Shown here in pieces: positions 1-8,398 of a DNA stretch of 64,000 nucleotides. Below the pieces are notes generated by a model. The model did not search any database and had not been told where the DNA came from. It worked only from the letters and a program-made list of their open reading frames with translations. Position 1 is the first letter of the stretch. Every line of letters starts with the position of its first letter. Source of the DNA: Rossellomorea pakistanensis (GTDB taxonomy: Bacteria > Bacillota > Bacilli > Bacillales > Bacillaceae_B); assembly GCF_016908495.1 (NCBI RefSeq), contig NZ_JAFBDZ010000001.1, positions 248,001 to 312,000 on the forward strand. The letters are read 5' to 3'. The translations under genes and the position numbers were made by a program.

Positions 1-437
1 TCTCCACCTCGAACATTATCAGATGCCACCAATGCTTCAACATCACCTTTATCCGCAGAGCGATCTAGTGTAATCACTGGTACCCCAATATTATTCGCTG
101 ACTGGACAGCCGTTGAAATAGCCGCAGAATCAGTAGGATTTATTAATAGTGCATCAACGCCTTGTTGCAGTAAGTCCTCGACATCATTAATTTGTTTGGC
201 AGAATCATTCTGCGCGTCAACGACTACAACGTCCATCCCTTTTTGCTTTGCTTCCTTTATTACACCATCTTTCAGAGAAACAAAGAATGGATTATTAAGA
301 GTAGAGACAGAGAGTCCAAGTTTAATATCCTTTAAATCATCCTTTTTCTCAGGTTTTGCCCATTCAGGCGGCTTTAATGAACAAGCTCCAAGAACGAAAA
401 CCGATAGTGTCAACATGAATATGACGATTTTTTTCAT
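1..437 (-). CDS. rbsB: Ribose ABC transporter substrate-binding lipoprotein RbsB (3' end cut by window)
   Basis: Extracytoplasmic sugar-binding protein that delivers ribose to RbsAC. The start ATG is at 437. The N-terminus MKKIVIFMLTLSVFVLGACS is a lipoprotein signal with lipobox LGAC, so the mature protein should be anchored through the Cys at residue 19. The following sequence (LGLSVSTLNNPFFVSLKDG, then VVVDAQND and INPTDS) is typical of periplasmic-binding-protein type 1 sugar receptors. It is the last gene of the minus-strand rbs operon, 13 bases after rbsC. Only about 145 residues lie inside the window and the C-terminal half is missing. The family is clear; ribose as ligand is inferred from the operon. 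Confidence 0.93.
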   Translation of the reverse strand, partial: MKKIVIFMLTLSVFVLGACSLKPPEWAKPEKKDDLKDIKLGLSVSTLNNPFFVSLKDGVIKEAKQKGMDVVVVDAQNDSAKQINDVEDLLQQGVDALLINPTDSAAISTAVQSANNIGVPVITLDRSADKGDVEALVASDNVRGG

Positions 438-450
438 TGATACATCACTC

Positions 451-1422
451 CTAGGCTGCTTTTTTTCGGTCAATTAGAACGGCAATGAGAATGACGATTC
501 CTTTAACGACCATTTGAAAGAAAGATGAAACACCTAATAAATTTAAACCATTGTTAAGAGTACCTATAATAAGCGCACCAATTAAAGTACCAAATATCAA
601 ACCTCGACCACCAGATAGGCTTGTTCCACCCAATACGACGGCAGCGATAGCATCAAGTTCATAAGAAGTTCCTGCCGTTGGCTGGGCTGAGTTTAATCGT
701 GAAGTTAGAATCGCACCAGCAAGGGCAGAGAGGATACCTGCTAAAGAATAGATCATAATTTTTACTTTTGTTACTTTGATCCCAGATATAATTGCCGCTT
801 TTTCATTGCCTCCAATGGCATATGTTTTACGACCAAACGGCGTTTTGTGAAGAATAAACCAAAGAATAGCGAAAGCGAGTATCATTGTAATCGCAGGAAC
901 AGGGATTCCAAGAAAATAACCACGACCGAATAATTGGAACAAATAGCTATCTCCAAGACCTGTTATAGGATTTCCATCTGTATAGACTAAAGTGAGACCT
1001 CTGAAAATGGTCATCGTCGCTAGAGTGGCAATGAATGGTGCCATTTTTCCTTTCGTAACTAAGACTCCATTTACTCCACCCATGATTCCACCTAAAGCAA
1101 CTCCTATAATGATAGCAAGAATGGGATCAACACCTGTTGTCATCATTCCGGCCATAAGAGCACTTGATAACGCTAGAATCGAACCTACTGATAAGTCAAT
1201 TCCTCCGGTTAAAATAACAAAGGTCATACCATAGGCAATTAATGCATTGATGGCGACTTGTCTTAGTAAGTTTAATAGGTTGAGTGGTGCTAGAAAGCTA
1301 GGATTTAATATCGAAACAATGATCACTAAAATTAAGAGTCCGAGTAGGGGACCTAGTTTTTGCATAATATTCTCAAAGTGATTACTCTTTCCTTCTAGTT
1401 TCGTTGAATTTAGTCCCTTCAT
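451..1422 (-). CDS. rbsC: Ribose ABC transporter permease RbsC
   Basis: Membrane permease of the ribose importer; two copies are expected to pair with RbsA. The protein is strongly hydrophobic with about 8-10 membrane segments. It carries the family signatures TGGIDLSVGSILALSSALMA and VVLGGTSLSGGRG, close to the EAA-like coupling region. I start it at the ATG at 1422 (MKGLNST), because AGGAGG lies 8 bases upstream; an in-frame upstream ATG at 1443 would lie inside rbsA and lacks a site. This gives 323 residues, the usual RbsC size. The start overlaps the rbsA stop region by a few bases, so the two are probably translationally coupled. Confidence 0.95.
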   Translation of the reverse strand: MKGLNSTKLEGKSNHFENIMQKLGPLLGLLILVIIVSILNPSFLAPLNLLNLLRQVAINALIAYGMTFVILTGGIDLSVGSILALSSALMAGMMTTGVDPILAIIIGVALGGIMGGVNGVLVTKGKMAPFIATLATMTIFRGLTLVYTDGNPITGLGDSYLFQLFGRGYFLGIPVPAITMILAFAILWFILHKTPFGRKTYAIGGNEKAAIISGIKVTKVKIMIYSLAGILSALAGAILTSRLNSAQPTAGTSYELDAIAAVVLGGTSLSGGRGLIFGTLIGALIIGTLNNGLNLLGVSSFFQMVVKGIVILIAVLIDRKKAA

Positions 1423-1423
1423 T

Positions 1424-2905
1424 TTATTGACCTCCTGTCGCAAGTGTCATAATTTTTTCCTGTGTTGCTTCATTTTTTGGTAGTTCACCACTTATGGTTC
1501 CTTCGTGAACGACTAAGATTCTATCGCTCATTCCAAGGATTTCTGGAAGTTCAGATGACACCATGATAATCGCTACGCCTCGATCAGTAAGTTCATTCAT
1601 TAGCTGATAGATTTCACGTTTGGCCCCAACATCTACACCTCGTGTTGGCTCATCAAGAATCAGAACTTTAGGACTGATGCCGATCCATTTCGCAATGACG
1701 ACTTTTTGTTGATTACCGCCAGATAAATCTTTTGCATTGGTTTCAGATGATTGTGTTTTTATTGTCAATCGTTTGATAAGCATGTCAACAAAATCTTGTT
1801 CATCCTTACGATTCATATAGCCTTTTGGTGAAAAGCTTTTTAAACTGGGAAGGGCAATATTTTGCCGCAGTGAGAAGTCGAGAATCAATCCCTCATCTTT
1901 GCGATCCTCCGTAATAAATCCAATTCCTAGTTTTATTGCTTCATGAGGATTCTTAATGGTTCTCTTTTCACCATTGATAAAAATATCTCCACTATCAATT
2001 GAATCCATTCCAAAAAGAGTTCTCATGATTTCCGTTCGACCAGCACCCATTAGCCCAGAAACCCCAACGATTTCACCTGATTTTACAGAAAAGTTCACAT
2101 CATGAAAAACACCTTTTTGTGTTAAGTTACGGACTTTTAATACTGTTTCCCTTGGGTTTGGGTTACGAGCTGGGAACCGATCCGTTAATGCTCGTCCTAC
2201 CATTTTCTTCACAACGTCATCAAAATTAGTTTCAGGAATATTCTTTGTATCAACCGTAATTCCATCTCGCATCACGGTTATTCGATCACATATTTCAAAA
2301 ATCTCTTCCATTCGATGTGAGATATACACAATCGAAACACCTTGCTTTTTCAAGGAATCAATCACTAAAAATAGTTTTTGAATTTCTCTTTCCGTTAAAG
2401 CGGCTGTAGGTTCATCCATTATAATAACTTTTGCATCAGTCATGAGAGCTTTAGCAATTTCAATCATCTGCTGCTGTCCAACAGAACAACGACCAGCTTC
2501 TTGATCAAGTGGGATGTTTACCGAAAGTTTATCAAATTGTTCTCTTGCTAACGCTTTCATTTTTCGAGTGTTTAAAATTCCGAAAGAAGAGGTAATTTCC
2601 TTTCCGATAAACAGGTTTTCTAAAACGGTCATCTCTGGCCAGATATTCAGCTCTTGATGAATAAAGGTGATCCCGTATTTTTCCGCTTCTTTTGGATCTT
2701 TGAAATAAGTTTCTTTTCCATCAATGAGAATGGTTCCATCATTTCGTTTATGAAGACCTGTTAAAATATTCATAAGTGTGGATTTACCAGCTCCATTTTC
2801 ACCCATAAGTGCATGGACTTCTCCATCCTGAATCTCAATGTTAACTCCCTTGAGAACCGAATTAGTTCCGAATGATTTGTGAATATTGTTCATTTTAATA
2901 AGCAT
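1424..2905 (-). CDS. rbsA: Ribose ABC transporter ATP-binding protein RbsA
   Basis: Cytoplasmic ATPase with two fused ABC domains that energises ribose uptake. Domain 1 has Walker [10 protein letters not shown], signature SVGQQQ and Walker [12 protein letters not shown]. Domain 2 has the usual degenerate Walker A (GLMGAGRTE), signature LSGGNQQK and Walker [13 protein letters not shown]. This asymmetric pattern is standard for the RbsA/MglA family. The start chosen is ATG 2905 ([12 protein letters not shown]), with AGAGGTGAAG just upstream. The 493-residue product has normal length. It lies between rbsD and rbsC, 17 bases after rbsD. Confidence 0.96.
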   Translation of the reverse strand: MLIKMNNIHKSFGTNSVLKGVNIEIQDGEVHALMGENGAGKSTLMNILTGLHKRNDGTILIDGKETYFKDPKEAEKYGITFIHQELNIWPEMTVLENLFIGKEITSSFGILNTRKMKALAREQFDKLSVNIPLDQEAGRCSVGQQQMIEIAKALMTDAKVIIMDEPTAALTEREIQKLFLVIDSLKKQGVSIVYISHRMEEIFEICDRITVMRDGITVDTKNIPETNFDDVVKKMVGRALTDRFPARNPNPRETVLKVRNLTQKGVFHDVNFSVKSGEIVGVSGLMGAGRTEIMRTLFGMDSIDSGDIFINGEKRTIKNPHEAIKLGIGFITEDRKDEGLILDFSLRQNIALPSLKSFSPKGYMNRKDEQDFVDMLIKRLTIKTQSSETNAKDLSGGNQQKVVIAKWIGISPKVLILDEPTRGVDVGAKREIYQLMNELTDRGVAIIMVSSELPEILGMSDRILVVHEGTISGELPKNEATQEKIMTLATGGQ

Positions 2906-2922
2906 GAAAACTTCACCTCTTT

Positions 2923-3318
2923 CTAGAAGATTACTCCTGCATGAAGAATACAATTAGAGTAGGGGGTAGCTTCACCGGTCCGAATCATCACTTTTGCCTT
3001 TTTGATTTGCTCTTTAAACATTTCATGACTTATATAGTCAAGTGACTGATTTTTAAAATGGATTTTAAGAAATAAATGCGTTTCTGGATTATTCGTTTGT
3101 ATTTCATTTGCAAGTGTTACTTTTTCGACAATCATATCATCCGTAACTGCTTTCAAAACATCTTGAAAAGAGGGGAGACCTAAAGAAACGCTTAGATCAA
3201 TTTTAGGAAATCCAACTGGCACAGGTAACCCTGCATCTCCAATTACAATGGTATCGGTGTGACCTAAATCCGTAAGTACCTTGCTAATATGGCTGTTCAA
3301 CATGCCATGTTTTTTCAT
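2923..3318 (-). CDS. rbsD: D-ribose pyranase RbsD
   Basis: Converts beta-pyranose ribose to the furanose form used by ribokinase. The 131-residue protein begins [15 protein letters not shown], with the conserved N-terminal His region, and contains the [14 protein letters not shown] stretch typical of RbsD/FucU. The start ATG is at 3318 with AAGGAG about 10 bases upstream. It lies 3 bases after the rbsK stop and 17 bases before rbsA, the same order as in the B. subtilis operon. Length and motifs match the family. Confidence 0.95.
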   Translation of the reverse strand: MKKHGMLNSHISKVLTDLGHTDTIVIGDAGLPVPVGFPKIDLSVSLGLPSFQDVLKAVTDDMIVEKVTLANEIQTNNPETHLFLKIHFKNQSLDYISHEMFKEQIKKAKVMIRTGEATPYSNCILHAGVIF

Positions 3319-3321
3319 TGG

Positions 3322-4200
3322 CTACACACTCCTTTCTACTTCCGCTCTCGTAGGCATCCCACCTTGAGCGCCAAACTTTGTTACGGAAAGGGAGGCGGCA
3401 CGGTTTGCGAATCGCAGTCCTTGTTCAAGATTCATCCCTTCTGCAAGTGCTACAGCAAAAGCGGCATTAAATGTATCACCGGCACCAGTAGTATCAACCA
3501 CTTGAACAGGATAGGAGAGTACTAGGCGCTCTTGGTTCCCATCAAAGTATCGAACTCCAGCTTTTCCTTCGGTAATAAAAAGTTTATTTGGAAACTTTTT
3601 TAGTATCTCTTTTTGGGATAAATCCTTAAACAGAATAGATGCTTCATGTTCATTAGGTGTAATAAATGATGCAGCCTCCACAACCTTTTTTGAAATTTCA
3701 CGTGCAGGTGCAGGATTTAAAAGAAGAGGTATATCAAATTTTTGACAAATTTGTCCAACAAATTCTACCGTTTCTTCTGGAATTTCCTGTTGAATAAGGA
3801 CAATATCTGATAGGGCAATAATCTTTTCAGCTTTTTTTACAAAGGAAGGGGTCACATAGTCATTGGCTCCTTTTACAACAATGATGCTATTATCACCTTC
3901 AGCTAAAATAATATGAGCCGTTCCACTCTTAACACCTGTAACCGGTTCCACATGATCGATATTAACACCGTTTTGTTGAAAGTTTTTCATGATTTCTTTT
4001 CCATAATGATCGTCACCGACACAACCAATCATTGATACTTCAGCTCCGAGTCTTGCTGCTGCTACTGCTTGGTTAGCTCCTTTTCCTCCCGGGACGGTTT
4101 TGAAGGATTCTCCCAATACTGTTTCACCTGCAAGGGGACGTATTTTTGCTGAAACTACCAAGTCCATTGAGGAGCTTCCTATTACTGAGATTTTAGCCAT
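3322..4200 (-). CDS. rbsK: Ribokinase RbsK
   Basis: Phosphorylates D-ribose at O5 to give ribose 5-phosphate for the pentose phosphate pathway. This is a PfkB-family kinase of 292 residues. The N-terminal signature GGKGANQAVAAARLG binds sugar, and the C-terminal DTTGAGDTFNAAF holds the anion hole and catalytic Asp. The start ATG at 4200 has AAGGTGAAGG upstream. The gene overlaps the end of rbsR by 8 bases, indicating one transcript in which the repressor gene is first. Confidence 0.96.
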   Translation of the reverse strand: MAKISVIGSSSMDLVVSAKIRPLAGETVLGESFKTVPGGKGANQAVAAARLGAEVSMIGCVGDDHYGKEIMKNFQQNGVNIDHVEPVTGVKSGTAHIILAEGDNSIIVVKGANDYVTPSFVKKAEKIIALSDIVLIQQEIPEETVEFVGQICQKFDIPLLLNPAPAREISKKVVEAASFITPNEHEASILFKDLSQKEILKKFPNKLFITEGKAGVRYFDGNQERLVLSYPVQVVDTTGAGDTFNAAFAVALAEGMNLEQGLRFANRAASLSVTKFGAQGGMPTRAEVERSV

Positions 4201-5182
4201 GAGCCTTCACCTTTCTTGTTGTTTGACGTTCCATAAATGTAACGTCCATTTTAATCGTCTTTATTTCAACATGTTGTTTTCTAACTAATTTCGTTAAAAG
4301 CATTGCAGCTTCCATCCCCATATCATATGCGGGCTGCTTTATTGTTGATAGAGCAGGGAAGAGGAGACTGCTTTGCGGGATATCATCAAATCCAATGATT
4401 TGGACGTCATCAGGAATTTTCTTACCGATTCGCAGTGCTTCATGTAAGACTGCCGTAGCGACAATATCATTACTTGCAATGACCCCATCAGTATCAGGAT
4501 ATTTTTGAAACAGTTCTTTAGACCATTTTTTTGCTTCTTCAAATGAAAAGGAGGAAGTATTGATTACTTGAAAATCAACATCGCTTTCACTTAGAGCCTG
4601 AAGAGAACCTTGAAAACGTTCTTGGGCAGGTCGAACATGGGTTGGGCCTTTTAATAAAGTAATGTTCCTACTACCTCTTTGAATGATTTCTTCTGCCGCT
4701 ATCCTACCACCGATTTTTCCGTCTGCATAAACGGATGGGTAGTTATTTGATGTTCGGTCTAGAAAGACAACAGGGATTTCTAAATTTTGATAATTAGAAT
4801 TATCCGGATTATTTGTCGCTGAAATAATTCCAACGACGTTATTTTGAATAAAGGTTGAGATATAGTCCATTTCCTTTTGAAGGTCTTCATCACTATTACC
4901 AAATATCACTCGAAACCCTTGCCTGTGGATTTCGTCTTCAATTCCTCGCGCAAGTAAGGGGAAGAAGGGGTTCGTGATATCCGGGAGTAATAAACCAATC
5001 AGCCGCGATTCTCGTTTGTATAGTGAGCGTGCGACTTCATTAGGACTATAATTAAGAATTTGGATAGCATTTTGCACTTTTTTTCGAGTATCTTCATGTA
5101 CATATCCCGTTTCATTTAGGACACGGGAAACTGTAGCAACAGAAACGCCTGCTTCTTTAGCTACGTCACGTATTGTTGTCAA
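4193..5182 (-). CDS. rbsR: LacI-family ribose operon repressor RbsR (TTG start)
   Basis: Transcriptional repressor expected to release rbs DNA when ribose or a derivative binds. The N-terminal helix-turn-helix reads TIRDVAKEAGVSVATVSRVL, and residues from about 60 onward form a periplasmic-binding-protein-like sensor (GLLLPDITNPFFPLL, IGFDDIPQSS). I start it at TTG 5182, because AAAGGTG sits 6 bases before it and the protein then begins exactly at the family's usual MTTIRDVA. The longer in-frame ATG at 5239 would put the operator palindrome inside the coding region. It is the first gene of the operon, so it is probably autoregulated. Confidence 0.93.
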   Translation of the reverse strand: MTTIRDVAKEAGVSVATVSRVLNETGYVHEDTRKKVQNAIQILNYSPNEVARSLYKRESRLIGLLLPDITNPFFPLLARGIEDEIHRQGFRVIFGNSDEDLQKEMDYISTFIQNNVVGIISATNNPDNSNYQNLEIPVVFLDRTSNNYPSVYADGKIGGRIAAEEIIQRGSRNITLLKGPTHVRPAQERFQGSLQALSESDVDFQVINTSSFSFEEAKKWSKELFQKYPDTDGVIASNDIVATAVLHEALRIGKKIPDDVQIIGFDDIPQSSLLFPALSTIKQPAYDMGMEAAMLLTKLVRKQHVEIKTIKMDVTFMERQTTRKVKAHG

Positions 5183-5208
5183 AGTAATCACCTTTATTTT
5201 TATGTTTC

Positions 5209-5222
5209 TGTAACCGGTTACA
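5209..5222. promoter_or_regulatory. LacI-type operator, also fitting a CcpA cre site
   Basis: The perfect palindrome TGTAACCGGTTACA lies 27 bases upstream of the rbsR start. LacI-family operators have this CG-centred form. The same 14 bases also fit the cre consensus TGNAANCGNNNNCA, so either RbsR or CcpA, or both, could bind. A TATAAT-like box is visible on the minus strand just upstream at about 5238-5243, although no good -35 element accompanies it. Confidence 0.75.
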
Positions 5223-5826
5223 TAAAAGATAACATACATTATAACTTTTTTGCAACGAGTATTTTTTTATTGATAACGGGGTGCGGTAACGATTCGCTGG
5301 TTGGGAGAACAATCTGGAAAATATATAGTAAAGTCAATAAAAAGAAGAATTTGTGGATTAATAAAAACATACTTTTGTTTGATAAACAATTGGTTCATTT
5401 TATGGAAAATGGGCAGGGGTTTTAAGAATTTGGTAGAACTTGGAATAATAGTATTCACAGTAGAAATATTCTCGGCTATTGGGAAGTTACTGTTTAACCG
5501 ACAAGAAAGTACGATAACCTTTATCTATTCGTAAAGGAGCATTATGGGGAAAACCAGCAACTAAACTCCTAATATATCCCTTTTAAATTACCATGTGAGT
5601 CCTAATTACAATGAACATCTGCATCAATAAAACAATTCCATATATAAGTCTACCCAATATTTCAACTACTTGCCCCAGCTATGCTGGTACTGGGCAAAAT
5701 TCGAAAATTTCATTTATTTTGGCTTTCACGGCAAAACGATTAAACCTACTTTGTGTAATACTTCTATTTACTTATTCGTATTTATAAACAAGCATAAATG
5801 GATGATATGAACCGAGGAGTGGTTGT
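5223..5826. other. Intergenic region between rbsR and guaD with one structured stretch
   Basis: A roughly 600-base divergent spacer with no convincing gene. At 5670-5697 there is a nested hairpin: TTGCCC (5670-5675) pairs with GGGCAA (5692-5697) around an inner CAGC/GCTG stem. It has no U-run, so it is not a standard terminator, and it does not match the purine riboswitch core. The remainder is AT-rich and should contain both promoters. Confidence 0.5.
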
Positions 5827-6297
5827 ATGGAAGGTTTCTCTTTTATGGAAAAAGCAATTAAAGTGGCTTTCGATAATGTCATGTCCAACCAAGGTGGACC
5901 GTTCGGAGCCATTGTTGTTAAAGACGGTAAAATAATTGGTACTGGCCGAAATGTTGTAACAACAGCAAATGATCCAACTGCACATGCTGAGGTGCAGGCG
6001 ATAAGAGCAGCTTGCCAATATTTAAACGACTTCCAGCTAATCGATTGTGAGATCTATACGAGCTGTGAACCTTGTCCGATGTGTATTGGAGCAATCTATT
6101 GGGCGAGACCAAAAGCTGTTTATTATGCATGTACGAAGGAAGATGCGGCGAAAATAGGTTTCGACGATCAGTTTATTTATGAACAGCTTTCCCTTCCCAT
6201 TAATCAGCGTAATATTACTATGAAACAAATTTCTCCAAATCAATATGATTTACCGTTTAAAACATGGGAGAAATCAAAAGATAAAAAACATTACTAA
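5827..6297 (+). CDS. guaD: Guanine deaminase
   Basis: Hydrolyses guanine to xanthine and ammonia. The 156-residue protein belongs to the cytidine/deoxycytidylate deaminase fold. Zinc ligands are visible in HAEVQAIRAA (His, catalytic Glu) and SCEPCPMC (two Cys). Length and the C-terminal segment FDDQFIYEQL match the short Bacillus GuaD rather than tRNA adenosine deaminases. The start ATG at 5827 has GGAG seven bases upstream. Its product, xanthine, is the substrate of the xanthine dehydrogenase encoded just downstream, which supports the assignment. Confidence 0.92.
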   Translation: MEGFSFMEKAIKVAFDNVMSNQGGPFGAIVVKDGKIIGTGRNVVTTANDPTAHAEVQAIRAACQYLNDFQLIDCEIYTSCEPCPMCIGAIYWARPKAVYYACTKEDAAKIGFDDQFIYEQLSLPINQRNITMKQISPNQYDLPFKTWEKSKDKKHY

Positions 6298-6414
6298 TCT
6301 GCGTGAGGAGAATCAATTAACGAAAAGAATCTCTGTAGCATCAGGGAGAGAAGCTCGAATACAGTTATTAAGAATAGGAAAATTATTTATCTTTGTGCAT
6401 ATTGGAGGATTTCT

Positions 6415-6903
6415 ATGATGAGAAAAATTCATTTTACTGTTAATGGTGCTCCCTGCTCTATTACTAGCCATCCTGCTAAAACACTGTTGGATGTTCTAAG
6501 AGAAGATTTGGATTTGACAGCAAGTAAAGAGTGCTGCGGTAAAGGTGAATGCGGATCGTGTTCTGTCCTTATTAATCATGATGTGGTTTGTTCGTGTCTG
6601 ATTCTTGTTGGGCAGGTGGAAAATCAGAATGTTTTGACTTGTGAAGGGGTCGGATTAACTCCTAACCTGGATCATATACAGGAGTCATTTATTGAAGAAG
6701 GCGCAACACAATGCGGCTACTGTACTCCAGGTATCATCGTATCCGTAAAGGCCTTTCTCAATGATGTAGATTATGTTCCTTCTGTTAATGAAATTAAGAA
6801 TGCCCTTGGCGGGAACCTTTGCCGATGTACTGGATATTCGAAAATCATTCAGGCTGTAAAAACAGCAGCGGAAAAGAATCTTAAAGAGCAAGGAACTGTA
6901 TAG
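6415..6903 (+). CDS. pucE: Xanthine dehydrogenase 2Fe-2S subunit
   Basis: Small iron-sulfur subunit that passes electrons from the molybdenum site to FAD. The N-terminal ferredoxin-like domain has the cluster motif CCGKGECGSC followed by a distal Cys. The C-terminal helical domain holds the second cluster (CGYCTPG and CRCTGY). The length of 162 residues is normal. GGAGG at 6404-6408 serves an ATG at 6415 or the adjacent one at 6418. It is the first of five tightly packed genes for xanthine oxidation and cofactor insertion. Confidence 0.93.
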   Translation: MMRKIHFTVNGAPCSITSHPAKTLLDVLREDLDLTASKECCGKGECGSCSVLINHDVVCSCLILVGQVENQNVLTCEGVGLTPNLDHIQESFIEEGATQCGYCTPGIIVSVKAFLNDVDYVPSVNEIKNALGGNLCRCTGYSKIIQAVKTAAEKNLKEQGTV

Positions 6904-6908
6904 AGTTA

Positions 6909-7511
6909 ATGGGTGTGACAGCTATTCTTCTTGCAGCCGGACAGTCAAGCCGTATGGGCAAATTAAAAGGTCTCCTTCCTTGGAAGAGAGTAACATTATT
7001 TGAGCACCAGTTAATGACACTAGAAAAATCACCCGTGGAAGAAATCATTGTCGTAGTTGGGTATCAGGCAGAACATTTTATGAAACTAGCAAAAAATTTT
7101 CCTGTAAGGATGGAGTTTAATAAAAAATATTCACTCGGGAAATGCTCTTCAATCCTATCTGGGCTTCAAGCTATGAAAAATCCAAAAAATAATATTTTAA
7201 TAGCAGCATTAGATCAGCCTTTAGACACTGATACCATTTATAGTCTTTCTGAAACATTTGCAGGCAGTGATCACCTTATTGCAGTGCCTGTTTTCCTCGG
7301 TAAAAGAGGCCATCCCATTCTTTTTTCCGGTTCATTATACAATGATCTGCTCACCATTAATGAAGAAACAATGGGGCTTAGGAGGATTTTTCAAAAATAT
7401 AAAGATACTGTCATAGAAGTATCTGTAAACAATCCTGCAATTCTACTTAATCTTAACACCCCTGATGATTATCAAATGGCTTTAAAACAACAAATGAAGG
7501 AGGACCATTGA
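6909..7511 (+). CDS. pucB: Molybdenum cofactor nucleotidyltransferase, MobA/MocA-like
   Basis: Probably attaches a nucleotide (CMP or GMP) to molybdopterin for loading into xanthine dehydrogenase. The N-terminal nucleotide-binding signature ILLAAGQSSRMGKLKGLLPW is the hallmark of MobA/MocA/YgfJ proteins, and AALDQPL carries the metal-binding Asp. It has 200 residues. No strong ribosome binding site precedes the ATG at 6909, 5 bases after pucE, so translation is probably coupled. The stop overlaps the region of the next start. In B. subtilis the equivalent puc gene sits in the same cluster. Which nucleotide is transferred cannot be told from sequence alone. Confidence 0.88.
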   Translation: MGVTAILLAAGQSSRMGKLKGLLPWKRVTLFEHQLMTLEKSPVEEIIVVVGYQAEHFMKLAKNFPVRMEFNKKYSLGKCSSILSGLQAMKNPKNNILIAALDQPLDTDTIYSLSETFAGSDHLIAVPVFLGKRGHPILFSGSLYNDLLTINEETMGLRRIFQKYKDTVIEVSVNNPAILLNLNTPDDYQMALKQQMKEDH

Positions 7512-7513
7512 CC

Positions 7514-8398
7514 ATGCTAATCTCTGAAATTGACCTCGTCTCCCCTGTCTCTTTACAAGAATGCTTAAAGCTGCTATCCGATAATAGTAATGACCATAGA
7601 GTGATAGCGGGCGGGACTGATGCAGCAGTGAGGATGAAGGAAGGAAAATGGCGTCCAGAAGTTTGGATAAACATCAAAGGATTACATGAGTTGCGTTACA
7701 TTTCAGAAAAGAACGGAGTCATTCACATCGGACCATTAACAACACATACTGATATCATTCGCCACACCCTGCTTCAAAAGAAAGCCGATGTATTAGTAGA
7801 GGCTGCCCGTGAAGTTGGCGCAACTCAAATGCAAAATATGGGAACTATTGGGGGGAATATCGGGACGGCTTCACCTGCCGGGGACACCATCCCAGCACTT
7901 TATGTACTCGGTGCAGTCATTGAGCTGCGCTCCATGACTTCTGTACGTCAGATACCAATCGAAGAATTCTTTATAGGCCCAGGAAAAACCATTTTAAAGA
8001 CAAACGAAATGATTACAAACATTATGATCCCACCCCAAAAAGCAAATGAAATCGGTATTTTTCAAAAGCTTGGTCCAAGAAAAGCACAATCTATTTCGAT
8101 CGTGAATGTAGCTATTTCGCTTTTAATGGGGAAGGATCGCAAATGCTTGGGCGGAAAAATTGCCTTTGGGGCCGTAGCACCCACCATTATCAGGGCGAAA
8201 AAATGTGAGGCATTACTGACACAGCAGCCTTTGACAGATGAAATGATTCAAAATATCGGAAAAATCGCCTGGAAAGAGGTAATGCCGATAACGGATGGAA
8301 GAGCAACTGCCGCATACCGAAGAGATATGGCAAGCTCGCTACTTGAACGGGGATTATATCGACTTTTAAGGAGGTGGGAAAACGATGGAGAAAAATAA
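7514..8398 (+). CDS. pucC: Xanthine dehydrogenase FAD-binding subunit
   Basis: Medium subunit that carries FAD and hands electrons to the terminal acceptor. The FAD-binding signatures VIAGGTDAAVRMKEG and NMGTIGGNIGTASPAGD are clear, followed by the CO-dehydrogenase-flavoprotein C-terminal domain. AAGGAGG at 7497-7503 lies 10 bases before the ATG at 7514; a TTG at 7508 is only 4 bases away and is the alternative start, adding two residues. The 3' end overlaps pucD by 14 bases. Confidence 0.93.
   Translation: MLISEIDLVSPVSLQECLKLLSDNSNDHRVIAGGTDAAVRMKEGKWRPEVWINIKGLHELRYISEKNGVIHIGPLTTHTDIIRHTLLQKKADVLVEAAREVGATQMQNMGTIGGNIGTASPAGDTIPALYVLGAVIELRSMTSVRQIPIEEFFIGPGKTILKTNEMITNIMIPPQKANEIGIFQKLGPRKAQSISIVNVAISLLMGKDRKCLGGKIAFGAVAPTIIRAKKCEALLTQQPLTDEMIQNIGKIAWKEVMPITDGRATAAYRRDMASSLLERGLYRLLRRWENDGEK

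Noticed and set aside
451..1443. Upstream rbsC start at 1443
   Set aside because: It lies inside rbsA without a binding site, while ATG 1422 has AGGAGG at the right distance.
5188..5239. Upstream ATG start for rbsR at 5239
   Set aside because: It would place the operator inside the gene and adds residues not found in LacI-family proteins; TTG 5182 has a good binding site.
5301..5534. 77-codon plus-strand frame in the rbsR-guaD spacer
   Set aside because: Its TTG start has no binding site, the composition is odd and there is no recognisable domain; it lies where promoters are needed.
5535..5826. Purine riboswitch upstream of guaD
   Set aside because: The conserved three-way junction core sequences of purine riboswitches are not present.
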